64,000 nt of DNA from CALZBJ01 sp945619025 (GCA_945619025.1 CALZBJ010000004.1:62001-126000), one strand, 5' to 3'. Shown: positions 1 to 9,643, counted from the stretch's first letter. Program-made: numbers and translations. The notes: generated by a model from the sequence alone, not told the origin.

Positions 1-434
1 CGGTAGCCTTTCGTACCTTTGCCGGCGGGCTGATCTTTTGCGTGGGCTCGATTTTTATTCTCATCTTTAATGCGATCCATTTTGGCATTGTCGGCATGCA
101 TTTAACCGCGGAAGGGCTTGGCGGGAATTTTTGGCCCTTTGTGATTGGGCATGGCGCCTTTGAATTAACAGCGATTATTATTGCCGGATCGGCGGGGTTT
201 AAGCTTGGATTATCGGTTTTAATGCCGGGGCAAAAGACCCGATGGGAGGCACTTCGAGCGGCGTCAAAAACTGCAATTGAGCTCGTCTTTGGAGTGATTT
301 TCTTTTTAGTCATTGCCGCGTTTATTGAGGCGTATTGGTCCTCAATGCATGAAACGATTCACCTGCGTTATATGGTCGGCACGTTCCTTTGGGCGGGTGT
401 TTTTTACTATTTTGCACGGGCGGGGCGGGCGTAA
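1..434 (+). CDS. SpoIIM/DUF95-like integral membrane protein (5' end cut off by window)
   Basis: The reading frame is open from the first bases of the window, so this is the C-terminal part of a longer protein; the GTG at 42 is internal, not the start. What is visible is about three hydrophobic segments and a motif block GLGGNFWPFVIGHGAFEL followed by an IIIAGSAGFKLG helix and an AAFIEAYWS segment near the end. These are typical of stage II sporulation protein M (DUF95) relatives found in non-sporulating proteobacteria. It ends 3 bases before a DUF4129 gene and heads the cluster SpoIIM-like, DUF4129, DUF4350, MoxR, DUF58. The biochemical role is unknown; a membrane component of this module is the best inference. 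An RDD-family gene often lies upstream in related clusters but is outside the window. Confidence 0.8.
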   Translation, partial: VAFRTFAGGLIFCVGSIFILIFNAIHFGIVGMHLTAEGLGGNFWPFVIGHGAFELTAIIIAGSAGFKLGLSVLMPGQKTRWEALRAASKTAIELVFGVIFFLVIAAFIEAYWSSMHETIHLRYMVGTFLWAGVFYYFARAGRA

Positions 435-437
435 ACG

Positions 438-2006
438 ATGAATATTGATCAAGCGAAAATCGTCATTCGGCCCCGAACGCCGTGGGAGAGTATGGATCTT
501 GGGATTGCGCTCGGGCGGCACTATTTAAAGCCGATGCTTCTTGCGCTCTTTACGCTCTTTATCCCGCTCTATGGGGTGCTGCTTTTCTTCTTTTGGGAAC
601 GCCCTTTGTGGATCTTTTTAATCTTTTATTGGCTCAAACCGCTCTTTGATCGGATTCCACTCTACATTGTGTCGCGCGGTATTTTTGAGCCAACGCCAAG
701 CTACTCAGCGACCATGCGCTACTTTTTTAAAAGTTTAAAAACGGGGCTTATCGGCGATTTGACTTGGCGCCGTATCTCTCTAACGCGGAGCTATCTCCTG
801 CCCATTCGGCATCTGGAAGGTTTAAATAATCGGCGCCGAAACGCTCAGCGCGCCCGGGTTTTCCGCAGTCGCCCCCATCGCGCGGCATGGCTCACGATTG
901 TGTTTCTCCATTTCGAGACCATTTTAGCAAGTGGCCTTGGGGTTTTTATCCTCTTTATGATTCCCGATCAGCTCCTAGAGCCGATCCCTTCAGTGTTTTA
1001 CCTTATGGTGGGGCATGAATTTTCGTTCGGGCAATTTTTACTGCATAAACATCTCTTTTTATTCGCGTATCTGGTGGTTTTAGCCTTTACTGAGAGTTTT
1101 TATGTGATTTGCGGTTTTTGCCTCTATCTCAATCAGCGCATTATTTTAGAGGGATGGGATATTCAGGTGGCGTTTCAGCGCTTAGCACGGCGAGTATTAG
1201 GCACTGTGGGCGCTGTCATCTTTGGGCTTATGGTGGGATTGAGTAGCACTCTGCCAAATACCGCTTATGCGGGCGGTCGTGTTGATCTTAACGCGCGGAG
1301 TTTTGAAGAAGAGCGGGAAGAGAATAAGGAGGCTTTCTATGAGCAAGAAGCCGAGGAGGCGACCGATCGATTAAAGAGAATTTTAGATAGCGAGCCTTTT
1401 CTTGAAGAGGTGGAGCGGACCGATTTTCGCAGGCGTGAAAAATTACTGAAAAAAACGAAAAACGACCCTGAACTTCTACCAAAGATGCGAATGCCCGATA
1501 ATAATTTTACCCCAGGCGATATTTTGCAAATGTTGCTCTGGATCGGTGTAGCGCTCGCGATTTTTGTTGTGGTGCGGTATCAAAAATCATGGCTGCCGTA
1601 TGTCAAGTCGCAGCTATTTGAGCGGAAAAAGGTGGCACCCTTAACGGAATTTCAAGGCATGGATATTCGCCCAGAATCGCTGCCGGAGGATCTCCTTGGC
1701 GCGTTTAATTATCTTTGGGACGATGAACCTCGGGAAGCGATGAGTTTAGTCTATCGAAAGGTGCTGAGTGTGCTTGTTCATGAGTGGCACGTCCCGCTTA
1801 AAAAGCATCATACTGAAGGGGAAGTGATTCAGCTCTCCCGTCAATATGCGCCTACGGATTGGCACCAGTTTTCCGAGCAGGTAATTCATCATTGGGAGCA
1901 GATTGCCTACGCCCACGAGTGGTTAGATGATGAGGTGAGTGAGGCTATTAATGCAAAATGGTCCGCACTGCAACAATCGCCGCAAAAGGAGGCCCCGCAT
2001 GCGTAA
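438..2006 (+). CDS. DUF4129 domain membrane protein of the MoxR/DUF58 cluster
   Basis: A 522-residue polytopic membrane protein. Hydrophobic segments lie near residues 32-52, 57-70, 152-176, 205-231, 252-275 and 362-380. A charged extracytoplasmic-type stretch (about 285-350) precedes the last helix. The C-terminal soluble part (about 425-512), with the AMSLVYRKVLSVL and HTEGEVIQL patches, is the DUF4129 region. The block FYVICGFCLYLNQRIILEGWD (about 221-241) is characteristic of the proteobacterial version. ATG lies 3 bases after the upstream stop, and the 3' end overlaps the DUF4350 gene by 8 bases, so translation is probably coupled. Function unknown; the DUF4129 fold is often linked to transglutaminase-like proteins and MoxR ATPases. 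Confidence 0.85.
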   Translation: MNIDQAKIVIRPRTPWESMDLGIALGRHYLKPMLLALFTLFIPLYGVLLFFFWERPLWIFLIFYWLKPLFDRIPLYIVSRGIFEPTPSYSATMRYFFKSLKTGLIGDLTWRRISLTRSYLLPIRHLEGLNNRRRNAQRARVFRSRPHRAAWLTIVFLHFETILASGLGVFILFMIPDQLLEPIPSVFYLMVGHEFSFGQFLLHKHLFLFAYLVVLAFTESFYVICGFCLYLNQRIILEGWDIQVAFQRLARRVLGTVGAVIFGLMVGLSSTLPNTAYAGGRVDLNARSFEEEREENKEAFYEQEAEEATDRLKRILDSEPFLEEVERTDFRRREKLLKKTKNDPELLPKMRMPDNNFTPGDILQMLLWIGVALAIFVVVRYQKSWLPYVKSQLFERKKVAPLTEFQGMDIRPESLPEDLLGAFNYLWDDEPREAMSLVYRKVLSVLVHEWHVPLKKHHTEGEVIQLSRQYAPTDWHQFSEQVIHHWEQIAYAHEWLDDEVSEAINAKWSALQQSPQKEAPHA

Positions 2007-3180
2007 ATTTGCTTGGATTGCGCTTGGAGTGGTGGGCTGTCTACTTATTTATTTAGGCTGGCTCTTTTTTAACACATTTGAGCTTTATACGCGGATAGAA
2101 GAGCGCCGTTTAGAGCGTCCTGAGGTGCGCAAAAATCCTTATTTAGCGCTCGAGTATTTTTTAAATGCGGGGGAGCGTGAGGCATCGACGTTATCGTATA
2201 AAACGATGCCGGCGTATTTAGAGTATGCGCCGGAAGATGAGACGCTCTTTATCTTTGGAAATCGGACGCGAATTACAGGGAAGGATCTATCACAACTGCT
2301 TACGTGGGTTGATTCGGGCGGAACGCTCGTGGTGGAGGCCTATAGTGCCGATTCGCCGCTTGATGACCTGTTCTCCGTCCTTGGGATTACGGTGACGCAT
2401 TTTGAGGTGGAAGAGGAGTGGATGTTTCGCATTGCAGGGTTCAAGGTTCCTGCGTCGATTATCCATGAGGGCGCTGAAACTGGATTGACACTGGCGATGC
2501 CGATCTCGTTTGGCCTTGAGTGCGACGACTGCGCGCTGACGATGAGTGCGCAGCAATATGCCGATCATCCTTTTTCGATGGTGCAAATGCCTTACGGAAA
2601 AGGCAGCGTGACGGTGCTCGGGAGTGCGCAAATCTGGAATAATGAGACCATTAACGGAGCTGATAATATCTGGTTGCTTGATCGTCTTGCGGGGCAAAAA
2701 AATCATCTTCTTTATTTGAAACCGGTCTCACGTTTTGCCATATCACAAGCGGGGCAATCCACGATTTTTAGCCAAATTTGGCACCATTATCGTGGTTCGC
2801 TCCTGATTTTTATCGGAATGTTTGGGGTGCTTTTATGGGCGATGGGAACACGTATTGGGCCGATCGAAGCGCCGCTTTCACGGGATCGGCGTCAATTATC
2901 GACCTATCTCAATGCCCTTGCAGAATTTAGGCGAAAACGCGAGGGGGATGGGGCGCTGATTGCCACCTTGCAAGAGGATATCTTAATTAAAATAGAGCGG
3001 AAATATGGGCGAGAACTGCGGACGCGGGAAGCGATTTTAACCGAGCTGAGTGTCCGTGCAAATCTCCCGCTTGGGCGCGTTCGTCGGGCGATGGAGCCGC
3101 TCAAAAAAGAGGCGAAACTCACCCATCTGCAACTCACACATTATGTAATTGATCTACAAACCATTAGGAAAACATTATGA
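1999..3180 (+). CDS. DUF4350 domain protein, single N-terminal membrane anchor
   Basis: 393 residues. The start at 1999 was chosen because AAGGAGG lies just upstream (1985-1992) and the protein then opens with MRKFAWIALGVVGCLLIYLGWLFF, a good signal anchor; a longer frame from 1939 would only add an unlikely basic leader. After the anchor comes a DUF4350 region (about 40-250), including a TWVDSGGTLVVEA strand resembling the GATase-like fold of this family. A second hydrophobic helix (about 265-290) and a cytoplasmic, basic C-terminal tail follow. The last base pairs overlap the MoxR gene (ATGA). Function is not established. Family context suggests a periplasmic sensor or chaperone partner for the DUF4129/DUF58 proteins. 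Confidence 0.8.
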   Translation: MRKFAWIALGVVGCLLIYLGWLFFNTFELYTRIEERRLERPEVRKNPYLALEYFLNAGEREASTLSYKTMPAYLEYAPEDETLFIFGNRTRITGKDLSQLLTWVDSGGTLVVEAYSADSPLDDLFSVLGITVTHFEVEEEWMFRIAGFKVPASIIHEGAETGLTLAMPISFGLECDDCALTMSAQQYADHPFSMVQMPYGKGSVTVLGSAQIWNNETINGADNIWLLDRLAGQKNHLLYLKPVSRFAISQAGQSTIFSQIWHHYRGSLLIFIGMFGVLLWAMGTRIGPIEAPLSRDRRQLSTYLNALAEFRRKREGDGALIATLQEDILIKIERKYGRELRTREAILTELSVRANLPLGRVRRAMEPLKKEAKLTHLQLTHYVIDLQTIRKTL

Positions 3181-4163
3181 CACAGGAAACCGCGATTGAG
3201 CGTGAACAGATTGCAAAAGCGAAGAGTTTGGTCGATGCGATGCGGACTGAATTACAGAAGGTGATTATTGGGCAAACGGCCGTGATTGACGAGGTCTTAA
3301 CCGCATTATTGGCGGAGGGTCATATCTTAATTGAAGGGGTGCCCGGGCTTGGGAAAACGATTTTAGTGCGCACCTTAGCGGAATGTTTTAATGGCGAATT
3401 TGCGCGAATTCAATTTACCCCAGATCTGATGCCTACCGACATTACCGGCCACGCGCTCTTTAATTTTAAAACCGAAACTTTTAGCTATCAAAAGGGTCCG
3501 GTATTTACCAATCTGCTCCTTGCCGATGAGATTAACCGCGCACCCGCAAAGACGCAAGCGGCACTTCTTGAGGTGATGCAGGAGCGGCAGGTCACGATTG
3601 AAGGGAAGCCAGAATCCGTGCCAGAACCCTTTATGGTGCTTGCCACGCAAAATCCCCTTGAGCATGAGGGAACCTATCCGCTCCCCGAGGCGCAGCTTGA
3701 CCGATTTTTATTTAAAGTATTGATCGATTATCCCACGAAAGCCGATGAATTGGGCGTGGTGGAAAAAGTGATCGGCGCGGCTTATGGCGATATTTTAGTG
3801 CCAGCAAAATTGAGTAAATTGATGCAACCGCGCACGATTTTAATGCTGCAGAAAATTACCCGAATGATCTTTGTCGATCGGGAAGTGGTGGAATATGCGG
3901 TCAATATCGTGCGTAAAACCCGCGAAAGCCATCTCTTTTCCATCGGTGCGGGGCCGCGTGCGTCCATTGCGCTCATTCAAGGGGCGAGAGCTAAAGCACT
4001 TCTTGTCGGAACGCATTTTACCACGCCCGATCAGGTTAAATCCTGCGTGCTTCCAGCGCTGCGCCATCGGGTACAATTAAGCGCTGAGATGGAGATTGAG
4101 GGCGTTAGCGTCGACGAGGCACTTATGCAGATGTTAGAACAGATTCCGGCGCCACGCGTATGA
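3177..4163 (+). CDS. MoxR-family AAA+ ATPase
   Basis: 328 residues, the typical MoxR length. Walker A is GVPGLGKT at residues 54-61. Walker B is LLADEINRA, followed by the MoxR signature QAALLEVMQERQVTIEG. Sensor 1 is LATQNPLEHEGTYPLPEAQ with DRFLFK behind it. The start codon sits inside the previous stop (ATGA), and its own stop overlaps the DUF58 start in the same way, giving a strictly coupled operon. MoxR ATPases act as chaperones that insert metals or mature protein complexes, usually together with VWA/DUF58 proteins. The client here is unknown, and no obvious substrate enzyme is adjacent. Confidence 0.92.
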   Translation: MTQETAIEREQIAKAKSLVDAMRTELQKVIIGQTAVIDEVLTALLAEGHILIEGVPGLGKTILVRTLAECFNGEFARIQFTPDLMPTDITGHALFNFKTETFSYQKGPVFTNLLLADEINRAPAKTQAALLEVMQERQVTIEGKPESVPEPFMVLATQNPLEHEGTYPLPEAQLDRFLFKVLIDYPTKADELGVVEKVIGAAYGDILVPAKLSKLMQPRTILMLQKITRMIFVDREVVEYAVNIVRKTRESHLFSIGAGPRASIALIQGARAKALLVGTHFTTPDQVKSCVLPALRHRVQLSAEMEIEGVSVDEALMQMLEQIPAPRV

Positions 4164-5506
4164 AGGAACTCCGATGGCTTAAACCGAGCCGGCGTTTCAT
4201 CGGGCTGATGGGGTTGCTCTTTACCGCGATTTTTAGCCTTGAAACGCTGACGATTATCGGCTTTAGCTTACCTTCGTTTATGGCCTACCTTCTCTATCTG
4301 ATGGCGGGGCTTTTTGCCGTGGCATTGATGCTGGATCTTATTTTAGTCAAACGCATTCCCTCGCCAAAAATCAGACGAACGGTGCCGGGCTATCTTTCGT
4401 TGATGCAGTGGAATGAGGTGACGCTTACGCTCGACAATCAGAGCTCCCGCGCACTATCATTAACGCTCTTTGATCATGTGCCGGGGGGAATTGCCTATCG
4501 CGCGCTTCCTAAAGAGATCGAGCTTGGCGAATTTACTCACAAAATTGGTTACGGCATTCATCCCTCTGCTCGCGGATATTATGAGTGGGAACGTTGCGAG
4601 GTGATGATCGAGAGTCCGCTTAAATTTTGGGGCGATCGCCGGCAGATTGCGCTTCCTTCAAAAACGCGAGTTTATCCGGATTTTACTAAGCTCTATGGCG
4701 GCGGTCTTGAGACGATTGAAGAGTGGATTCACCAACTTGGAATTCGCGTGCAACAGCGTCGGGGCGATGGGCAGAGCTTTCATCAATTGCGGGAATTTAT
4801 GCAGGGCGATACGCTCAAACAGGTGGATTGGAAAGCGAGCGCTAAGCACCGTAAACCGATCACCAAAGAGATGCAAGAGGAGCGCGATCAACACATTATT
4901 TTTGTGCTCGATTGCGGTCTTAAAATGCGGATTAAAGAGGATGATCTCACCCACTTTGATCATGTATTAAACGCAAGTTTATTGTTATCGTATGTCGCGC
5001 TCAAGCAGGAGGATGCCGTCGGGCTGACCACGTTTGCAACGCAAAATGGCGCGCATCTACCGCCGAAAAAAGGAATGGGGCAATTAAATGCGCTGCTCAA
5101 TGCGGTCTATACGCTTGAATGCACTCGCGAGGTCCCCGATTTTGACGCGCTCATTAAGCGATTATTGACCGATGTAAAACGGCGTTCGCTCATTATTTTT
5201 CTCACCAATCTGCGCAATCACGAAGATGAGGCAACGCTTGAGGCATTTAAACTCCTCACCAAAAAGCACGAGGTATTGATTGCAAGTCTGCGCGAAGAAG
5301 TCACCGATACCTTGATGAAAACGGACGTGCATGACCTTGATAGCGCGCTCACCTATTGCGGTACGGTCAAACATCTGAGCGATCGCCGGGCTCTGCACGA
5401 CAATCTCTATAAACGCCGCCTCCCCATCATCGAAGCGCTCCCGAGCGAATTTGCGCCAGCGCTGATTAATCATTACTTGGCGTTGAAACGATCGGGAAGG
5501 CTCTGA
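4160..5506 (+). CDS. DUF58 domain protein (MoxR partner)
   Basis: 448 residues. Two hydrophobic helices (about 12-55) anchor it; a beta-rich middle region follows. The DUF58 signature RRGDGQSFHQLREFMQGD, continuing with VDWKASAKHRKP, is at about 195-235. After it comes a vWA-like alpha/beta region starting IIFVLDCGLKM, in which the MIDAS-type DxSxS is degenerate (DCGLK). The start overlaps the MoxR stop by 4 bases. DUF58 proteins are the standard partners of MoxR ATPases. It ends the cluster: the next gene has its own ribosome binding site after 71 bases. Confidence 0.9.
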   Translation: MKELRWLKPSRRFIGLMGLLFTAIFSLETLTIIGFSLPSFMAYLLYLMAGLFAVALMLDLILVKRIPSPKIRRTVPGYLSLMQWNEVTLTLDNQSSRALSLTLFDHVPGGIAYRALPKEIELGEFTHKIGYGIHPSARGYYEWERCEVMIESPLKFWGDRRQIALPSKTRVYPDFTKLYGGGLETIEEWIHQLGIRVQQRRGDGQSFHQLREFMQGDTLKQVDWKASAKHRKPITKEMQEERDQHIIFVLDCGLKMRIKEDDLTHFDHVLNASLLLSYVALKQEDAVGLTTFATQNGAHLPPKKGMGQLNALLNAVYTLECTREVPDFDALIKRLLTDVKRRSLIIFLTNLRNHEDEATLEAFKLLTKKHEVLIASLREEVTDTLMKTDVHDLDSALTYCGTVKHLSDRRALHDNLYKRRLPIIEALPSEFAPALINHYLALKRSGRL

Positions 5507-5577
5507 ATAATAAGGTATAGTGTCTAGATAAAGGTAAGGATTTTTCAGTAATTGATCGATTGAGGAGGCACATTATT

Positions 5578-6273
5578 ATGAAAACGATTGGATTGATTGG
5601 AGGCATGAGCTGGGAGAGTACAGCGGATTATTATCGGCTTATTAATGAAGGCGTTAAACAAGCATTAGGCGGATTACACTCGGCTAAAATTTTACTATAC
5701 AATGTCGATTTTGCTGATATTGAAGCGCTTCAGAAGTTGGGTAAGTGGGATGAAGCGGGTGAGATTTTATCAGGCATTGGACAGAATCTTGAATCTGTCG
5801 GTGCAGAGGGGCTTGTGCTGTGTACCAATACGATGCATCAGGTTGCAGATAAGATCGAGGCAAAGATATCGATTCCTTTTTTACATATTGCGGATGCGAC
5901 AGGAATGCAATTGGTCGAAAACGGCATTCAGAAAGTGGGATTGTTGGGGACTCAATTTACGATGGAGCGAGATTTTTATAAAGGGCGCCTCCATGATGCA
6001 TTTGGATTAGAGGTGATCGTTCCTGAGCTTGAGCGCCGAGAGGAAGTGCATCGAGTTATTTTCCAAGAATTATGCGTAGGAGAGATTACAGAGAGCTCTA
6101 AAAAATACTTTTTAGAGACAATTTCTGCGCTCCGAAATGCCGGTGCCGAAGCGGTTATTTTGGGCTGTACCGAGATTGGCATGTTAATTACTCAAGCCGA
6201 TACATCCGTTCCTATTTTTGACACAACTAAAATCCATGTAGACGCGGTGGTTCAGTGGTTATTAGTTCGTTAG
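5578..6273 (+). CDS. Aspartate/glutamate racemase family protein
   Basis: 231 residues. ATG at 5578 was chosen because AGGAGG (5563-5568) is ideally placed; an in-frame TTG at 5560 lies upstream of that site and is unlikely. N-terminal MKTIGLIGGMSWEST matches the YgeA/aspartate racemase family. The two catalytic thiols expected of cofactor-independent racemases are present: Cys82 in LCTNTMH and Cys197 in LGCTEIGML. The enzyme probably interconverts an acidic or broad-range amino acid via these two cysteines; substrate cannot be read from sequence. It looks like a stand-alone gene between the MoxR cluster and uvrC. Codon use is less G-rich than the upstream genes, which may hint at a different history. 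Confidence 0.88.
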   Translation: MKTIGLIGGMSWESTADYYRLINEGVKQALGGLHSAKILLYNVDFADIEALQKLGKWDEAGEILSGIGQNLESVGAEGLVLCTNTMHQVADKIEAKISIPFLHIADATGMQLVENGIQKVGLLGTQFTMERDFYKGRLHDAFGLEVIVPELERREEVHRVIFQELCVGEITESSKKYFLETISALRNAGAEAVILGCTEIGMLITQADTSVPIFDTTKIHVDAVVQWLLVR

Positions 6274-6277
6274 TGTT

Positions 6278-6306
6278 TTAATTAAAAAGTAGGGATACGT
6301 TATACT
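6278..6306 (+). promoter_or_regulatory. Possible sigma70 promoter for uvrC
   Basis: A good -10 box TATACT (6301-6306) lies 17 bases after a poor -35 (TTAATT, 6278-6283). It falls in the short gap between the racemase and uvrC, and the predicted start leaves a 5' leader of about 27 bases containing the uvrC ribosome binding site. The -35 matches only half of the consensus. Confidence 0.35.
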
Positions 6307-6339
6307 ATTCGCACGAATTGTTGACAGGAGGCTGATCAA

Positions 6340-8154
6340 ATGGCATTTGATGCGGATGGTTTTTTAAAAACGGCGCCGACTCATCCGGGCGTCTATATCA
6401 TGCGCAATGATGAGGGCGAGATCATCTATGTGGGCAAGGCGAAAAATCTTAAAAATCGGCTCTCGAGCTATTTTAAGAGTAAGCAATTGCTTCCAAAAAC
6501 CGCCGTGTTGGTCTCCAATATCGCCTCCATTGAAACGACCATTACCGGCACGGAAAATGAGGCGTTACTGCTTGAGAGTAACCTCATTAAACAGCATCGT
6601 CCGCGCTATAATGTGCGCCTCATTGACGATAAGAGTTACCCCTATATTTTTCTCTCCGATCACAGCTTTCCTCGCTTTAGTTTTTATCGTGGGACGCGAA
6701 AGCGCAAAGGGCGATTTTTTGGCCCCTTTCCCTCATCGGGCGCGGTAAAAGAGACCTTAAATTTGATGAAAAAGGTCTTTAAAGTGCGCCAGTGCGATGA
6801 TTCCTTTTTTAGTAATCGAACCCGTCCGTGCCTGCAATATCAGATCAATCGCTGTAGCGGGCCGTGCGTTGATAAAATTAGCCGGTCTGCCTATGCCGAT
6901 GATGTGGCCGATGCGGTGCTCTTTTTGGAAGGGAAATCGCAAGTGTTGATTGAACGGCTCGGGCAGTCGATGGCACTATTTAGCCGGAATTTACAATTTG
7001 AAGAGGCGGCGAAAGTGCGCGATCAGATTCAATACATTCATGAGATTCAAGGCTCCAATATTATTGAAGGAACCCACGAATCGCTCGATCTTATGGCGCT
7101 TTATGAAGAGGCTGAAATTACCGCCGTTGAGGTGATGACGGTGCGCGATGGGCGCGTTTTAGGGACGCGGGCGTATTTTCCGATGGTGCCCGAAGATACC
7201 GAAGAGAGCGAGATTATCACCAGTTTTATTATGCAATATTATGGGCCGCATCGGATGCCTCCGGGGAATATTGTGATCAATTGCGCGCTTGAGGCGGATG
7301 AGTCAGAGTGGCTGCAAAATGCGCTTGGTGAGGTAGCGGAACGTAAGATTACATTGCAGCATCGGGTGCGTCAGCAAAAATTGCGCTGGCTTGAGATGAC
7401 CGAAAATAACGCGAAGCAGTCGGTGGCGGTGAAACTTGCGGGAAGGGCGACGATCGAGCACCGGTTAGAGGCGCTTGAGGCATTGCTTGGATTTGAAGAG
7501 CCACTCAAACGGATCGAATGTTTTGATATTTCTCACAGTTTTGGTGAGCGTACCGTGGCCTCAAATGTGGTCTATACCGATGAGGGATTTACCAAGAAAT
7601 TTTATCGGCGCTATAACATCTCAGGCATCGAGCCGGGCGATGATTATGCAGCGATGAAGCAGGCGCTCACACGCCGATTTAAGCGCGAGGAGAACCAATT
7701 TCCCGACCTATTAATTGTCGATGGCGGGAAGGGGCAATTGCAAATGGCGCTCGAAACTTTTGCGGAATTGGGCGTTGCCAATGTTGCGCTCATTAGCGTG
7801 TCCGAAGCGGAGGGAAAAAAGCGCGGATTTGATACGATCTGGCTCTCCGATAAACATCAAATTGAGGTGGATCCCACAACGCCGGCTTTTCATCTGATCA
7901 CACAAATTCGGGACGAGGCGCACCGTTTTGCCATTGAAGGACATCGTGCCCAGCGGGATAAATTGCGTCGCCGTTCGGTGCTAGAAAATATTCCCGGCAT
8001 TGGGGAGAAGCGCCGCACGGCTCTTTTAACCCATTTTGGCGGGTTGGACGCGCTTAAAAAAGCGAGCATTGAGGACATTGCCAAAGTGCCGGGCATTCAT
8101 CTTACCCTCGCCGAGACGCTCTATCGGGCGCTCCATGAAGGAAATCGCTCGTAA
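6340..8154 (+). CDS. uvrC: UvrABC excinuclease subunit C
   Basis: 604 residues, normal length. It is the dual-incision nuclease of nucleotide excision repair, acting with UvrA and UvrB on damaged DNA in the cytoplasm. Visible domains: GIY-YIG nuclease (about 16-95; HPGVYIMRN and IIYVGKAKNLKNRL), a cysteine-containing linker, the UVR/UvrB-binding motif (about 205-240; LQFEEAAKVRDQIQYI), the RNase H-like C-terminal nuclease (FDISHSFGE near 394, LLIVDGGKGQ near 465) and tandem helix-hairpin-helix (IPGIGEKRR, VPGIHLTLA, 552-604). AGGAGG is 9-14 bases before the ATG. No uvrA or uvrB is nearby, and gacA/uvrY, the usual neighbour in many gammaproteobacteria, is absent. Confidence 0.97.
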   Translation: MAFDADGFLKTAPTHPGVYIMRNDEGEIIYVGKAKNLKNRLSSYFKSKQLLPKTAVLVSNIASIETTITGTENEALLLESNLIKQHRPRYNVRLIDDKSYPYIFLSDHSFPRFSFYRGTRKRKGRFFGPFPSSGAVKETLNLMKKVFKVRQCDDSFFSNRTRPCLQYQINRCSGPCVDKISRSAYADDVADAVLFLEGKSQVLIERLGQSMALFSRNLQFEEAAKVRDQIQYIHEIQGSNIIEGTHESLDLMALYEEAEITAVEVMTVRDGRVLGTRAYFPMVPEDTEESEIITSFIMQYYGPHRMPPGNIVINCALEADESEWLQNALGEVAERKITLQHRVRQQKLRWLEMTENNAKQSVAVKLAGRATIEHRLEALEALLGFEEPLKRIECFDISHSFGERTVASNVVYTDEGFTKKFYRRYNISGIEPGDDYAAMKQALTRRFKREENQFPDLLIVDGGKGQLQMALETFAELGVANVALISVSEAEGKKRGFDTIWLSDKHQIEVDPTTPAFHLITQIRDEAHRFAIEGHRAQRDKLRRRSVLENIPGIGEKRRTALLTHFGGLDALKKASIEDIAKVPGIHLTLAETLYRALHEGNRS

Positions 8155-8286
8155 ATCGTCTGTAAACTGCTCGGAAATGAAGAGCTGATTTTTAGAGAAT
8201 TTGCTTTTTATTCGCGCTTTTAGAGGATATCCACTAAAATGTCCGCTCGAAAAACTCAGAACCGATAATGACGGAAAGGGAGAAAG

Positions 8287-9642
8287 ATGAAACGGACGTT
8301 ACCCTTTAAAAAAGAAGAATTTAAGGCGCTGATCTCGCTTGCGATTCCGATCCTCATTACTCAGCTTTTTTTAGTGGGAATGGGCGCGACGGATGTGGCG
8401 ATCACCGGCCATTTTGATACCGCGGTACAGGCCTCCGTGGGCTTAGGCGTGATGATTTGGAACCCTCTATTTCTCTTTGGAAATGGCGTTTTGATGAGCA
8501 TTGCGATCTTGTCGGCGCATAAATTTGGCGCGGGGAAAACTGATGAAGTGGCCACTATTTGGCATAATGGATTAATCATTGCAGCGGGGCTTATTGTGCT
8601 CGTGGTGCTGATTATGAATTTTGGCGTAGAGTGGATTTTAAATTTAGTGGATGCCGACCCAAAACTGATTCCCGGCTCGGTGCTTTATCTGCGCGCACTC
8701 AGCATTGGCGCGCCGGCAATTTTACTCTTTATTAGCCTCCGCTCGGTGTGTGAAGGGGTCTCAAAACCGCTCCCGATTACGATCGTTAGTGGCGTCGGTT
8801 TTGTAGTGAATGGCCTTCTTAATTATGTGCTCGTAAATGGTTATGCGCCCCTTAATATCAAGAGTTATGGCGTGTGGGGGTCGGGGCTAGGCACGGCGCT
8901 GACGCTCTGGATTATGTTTCTGTTACTGCTTGCCTTTACCCGCGTTGATCCGCGCCTGAAATCCCTTAATTTAATGAGTACGAAATTTCGTTTTACCAAT
9001 ATTTTTGGTGAGCTTGCGAAAATCGGATTCCCCAATGGCGCCACCATGTTTGCGGAAGTGGCGATCTTCTCTGCGGCGGGGCTGATTTTAGGGCGTTATG
9101 CTGAAAAAATTGTGGCGAGCCATCAAATCTCGCTCCAGATCACTTCGCTCACCTTTATGATTCCGCTCAGTACCGCCATTGCGCTGACGGCGCTTGTGGG
9201 GCAACGCATGGGGCGTGGCGATTTCCCGGCGGCAAAACAGATGGGGGATACTGGGCGCATCACCATTGTGGGCATTATGTTTTTAACCAGTTCGCTGCTT
9301 TTCTATGCGCGCAATCATCTGCCGATGCTCTTTAATAATGAGGCGGCGGTGGTGGCGTTAAGTGCAAAATTGATTCTCTATTCGATCATCTTCCAAATCC
9401 CCGATGGATTGCAGATTTCGGCCAATGGAGTGTTGCGCGGGATGAAAGATACGAAAGTGCCGATGGTGTTGAGCGTCACATCCTATTGGCTAGTGGCGTT
9501 TCCGCTCTGTTATTATTTAGGCGTGACGCGCGAGATGGCCGCAGAAGGCGTGTGGATTGGGCTGATTATCGGGCTTAGCTGTTCGGCGCTGCTTCTCAAT
9601 AGCCGTCTCTTTATTTTAACGCGTCGTTTAGGAGCACAATAA
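8287..9642 (+). CDS. MATE family multidrug efflux transporter
   Basis: 451 residues with about 12 hydrophobic segments in two homologous halves, as in NorM-type exporters. The first helix shows AIPILITQLFLVGMGATDVAITG, which carries the usual Q and GATD residues of the family; the second half begins near residue 235 with the matching IGFPNGATMFAEV. It would export cationic compounds from the cytoplasm in exchange for Na+ or H+. Start is preceded by GGGAGAAAG. The 132-base gap after uvrC holds no obvious terminator. It is followed after one base by tsaE, so the two are probably cotranscribed. Substrate cannot be inferred. Confidence 0.92.
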   Translation: MKRTLPFKKEEFKALISLAIPILITQLFLVGMGATDVAITGHFDTAVQASVGLGVMIWNPLFLFGNGVLMSIAILSAHKFGAGKTDEVATIWHNGLIIAAGLIVLVVLIMNFGVEWILNLVDADPKLIPGSVLYLRALSIGAPAILLFISLRSVCEGVSKPLPITIVSGVGFVVNGLLNYVLVNGYAPLNIKSYGVWGSGLGTALTLWIMFLLLLAFTRVDPRLKSLNLMSTKFRFTNIFGELAKIGFPNGATMFAEVAIFSAAGLILGRYAEKIVASHQISLQITSLTFMIPLSTAIALTALVGQRMGRGDFPAAKQMGDTGRITIVGIMFLTSSLLFYARNHLPMLFNNEAAVVALSAKLILYSIIFQIPDGLQISANGVLRGMKDTKVPMVLSVTSYWLVAFPLCYYLGVTREMAAEGVWIGLIIGLSCSALLLNSRLFILTRRLGAQ

Positions 9643-9643
9643 G

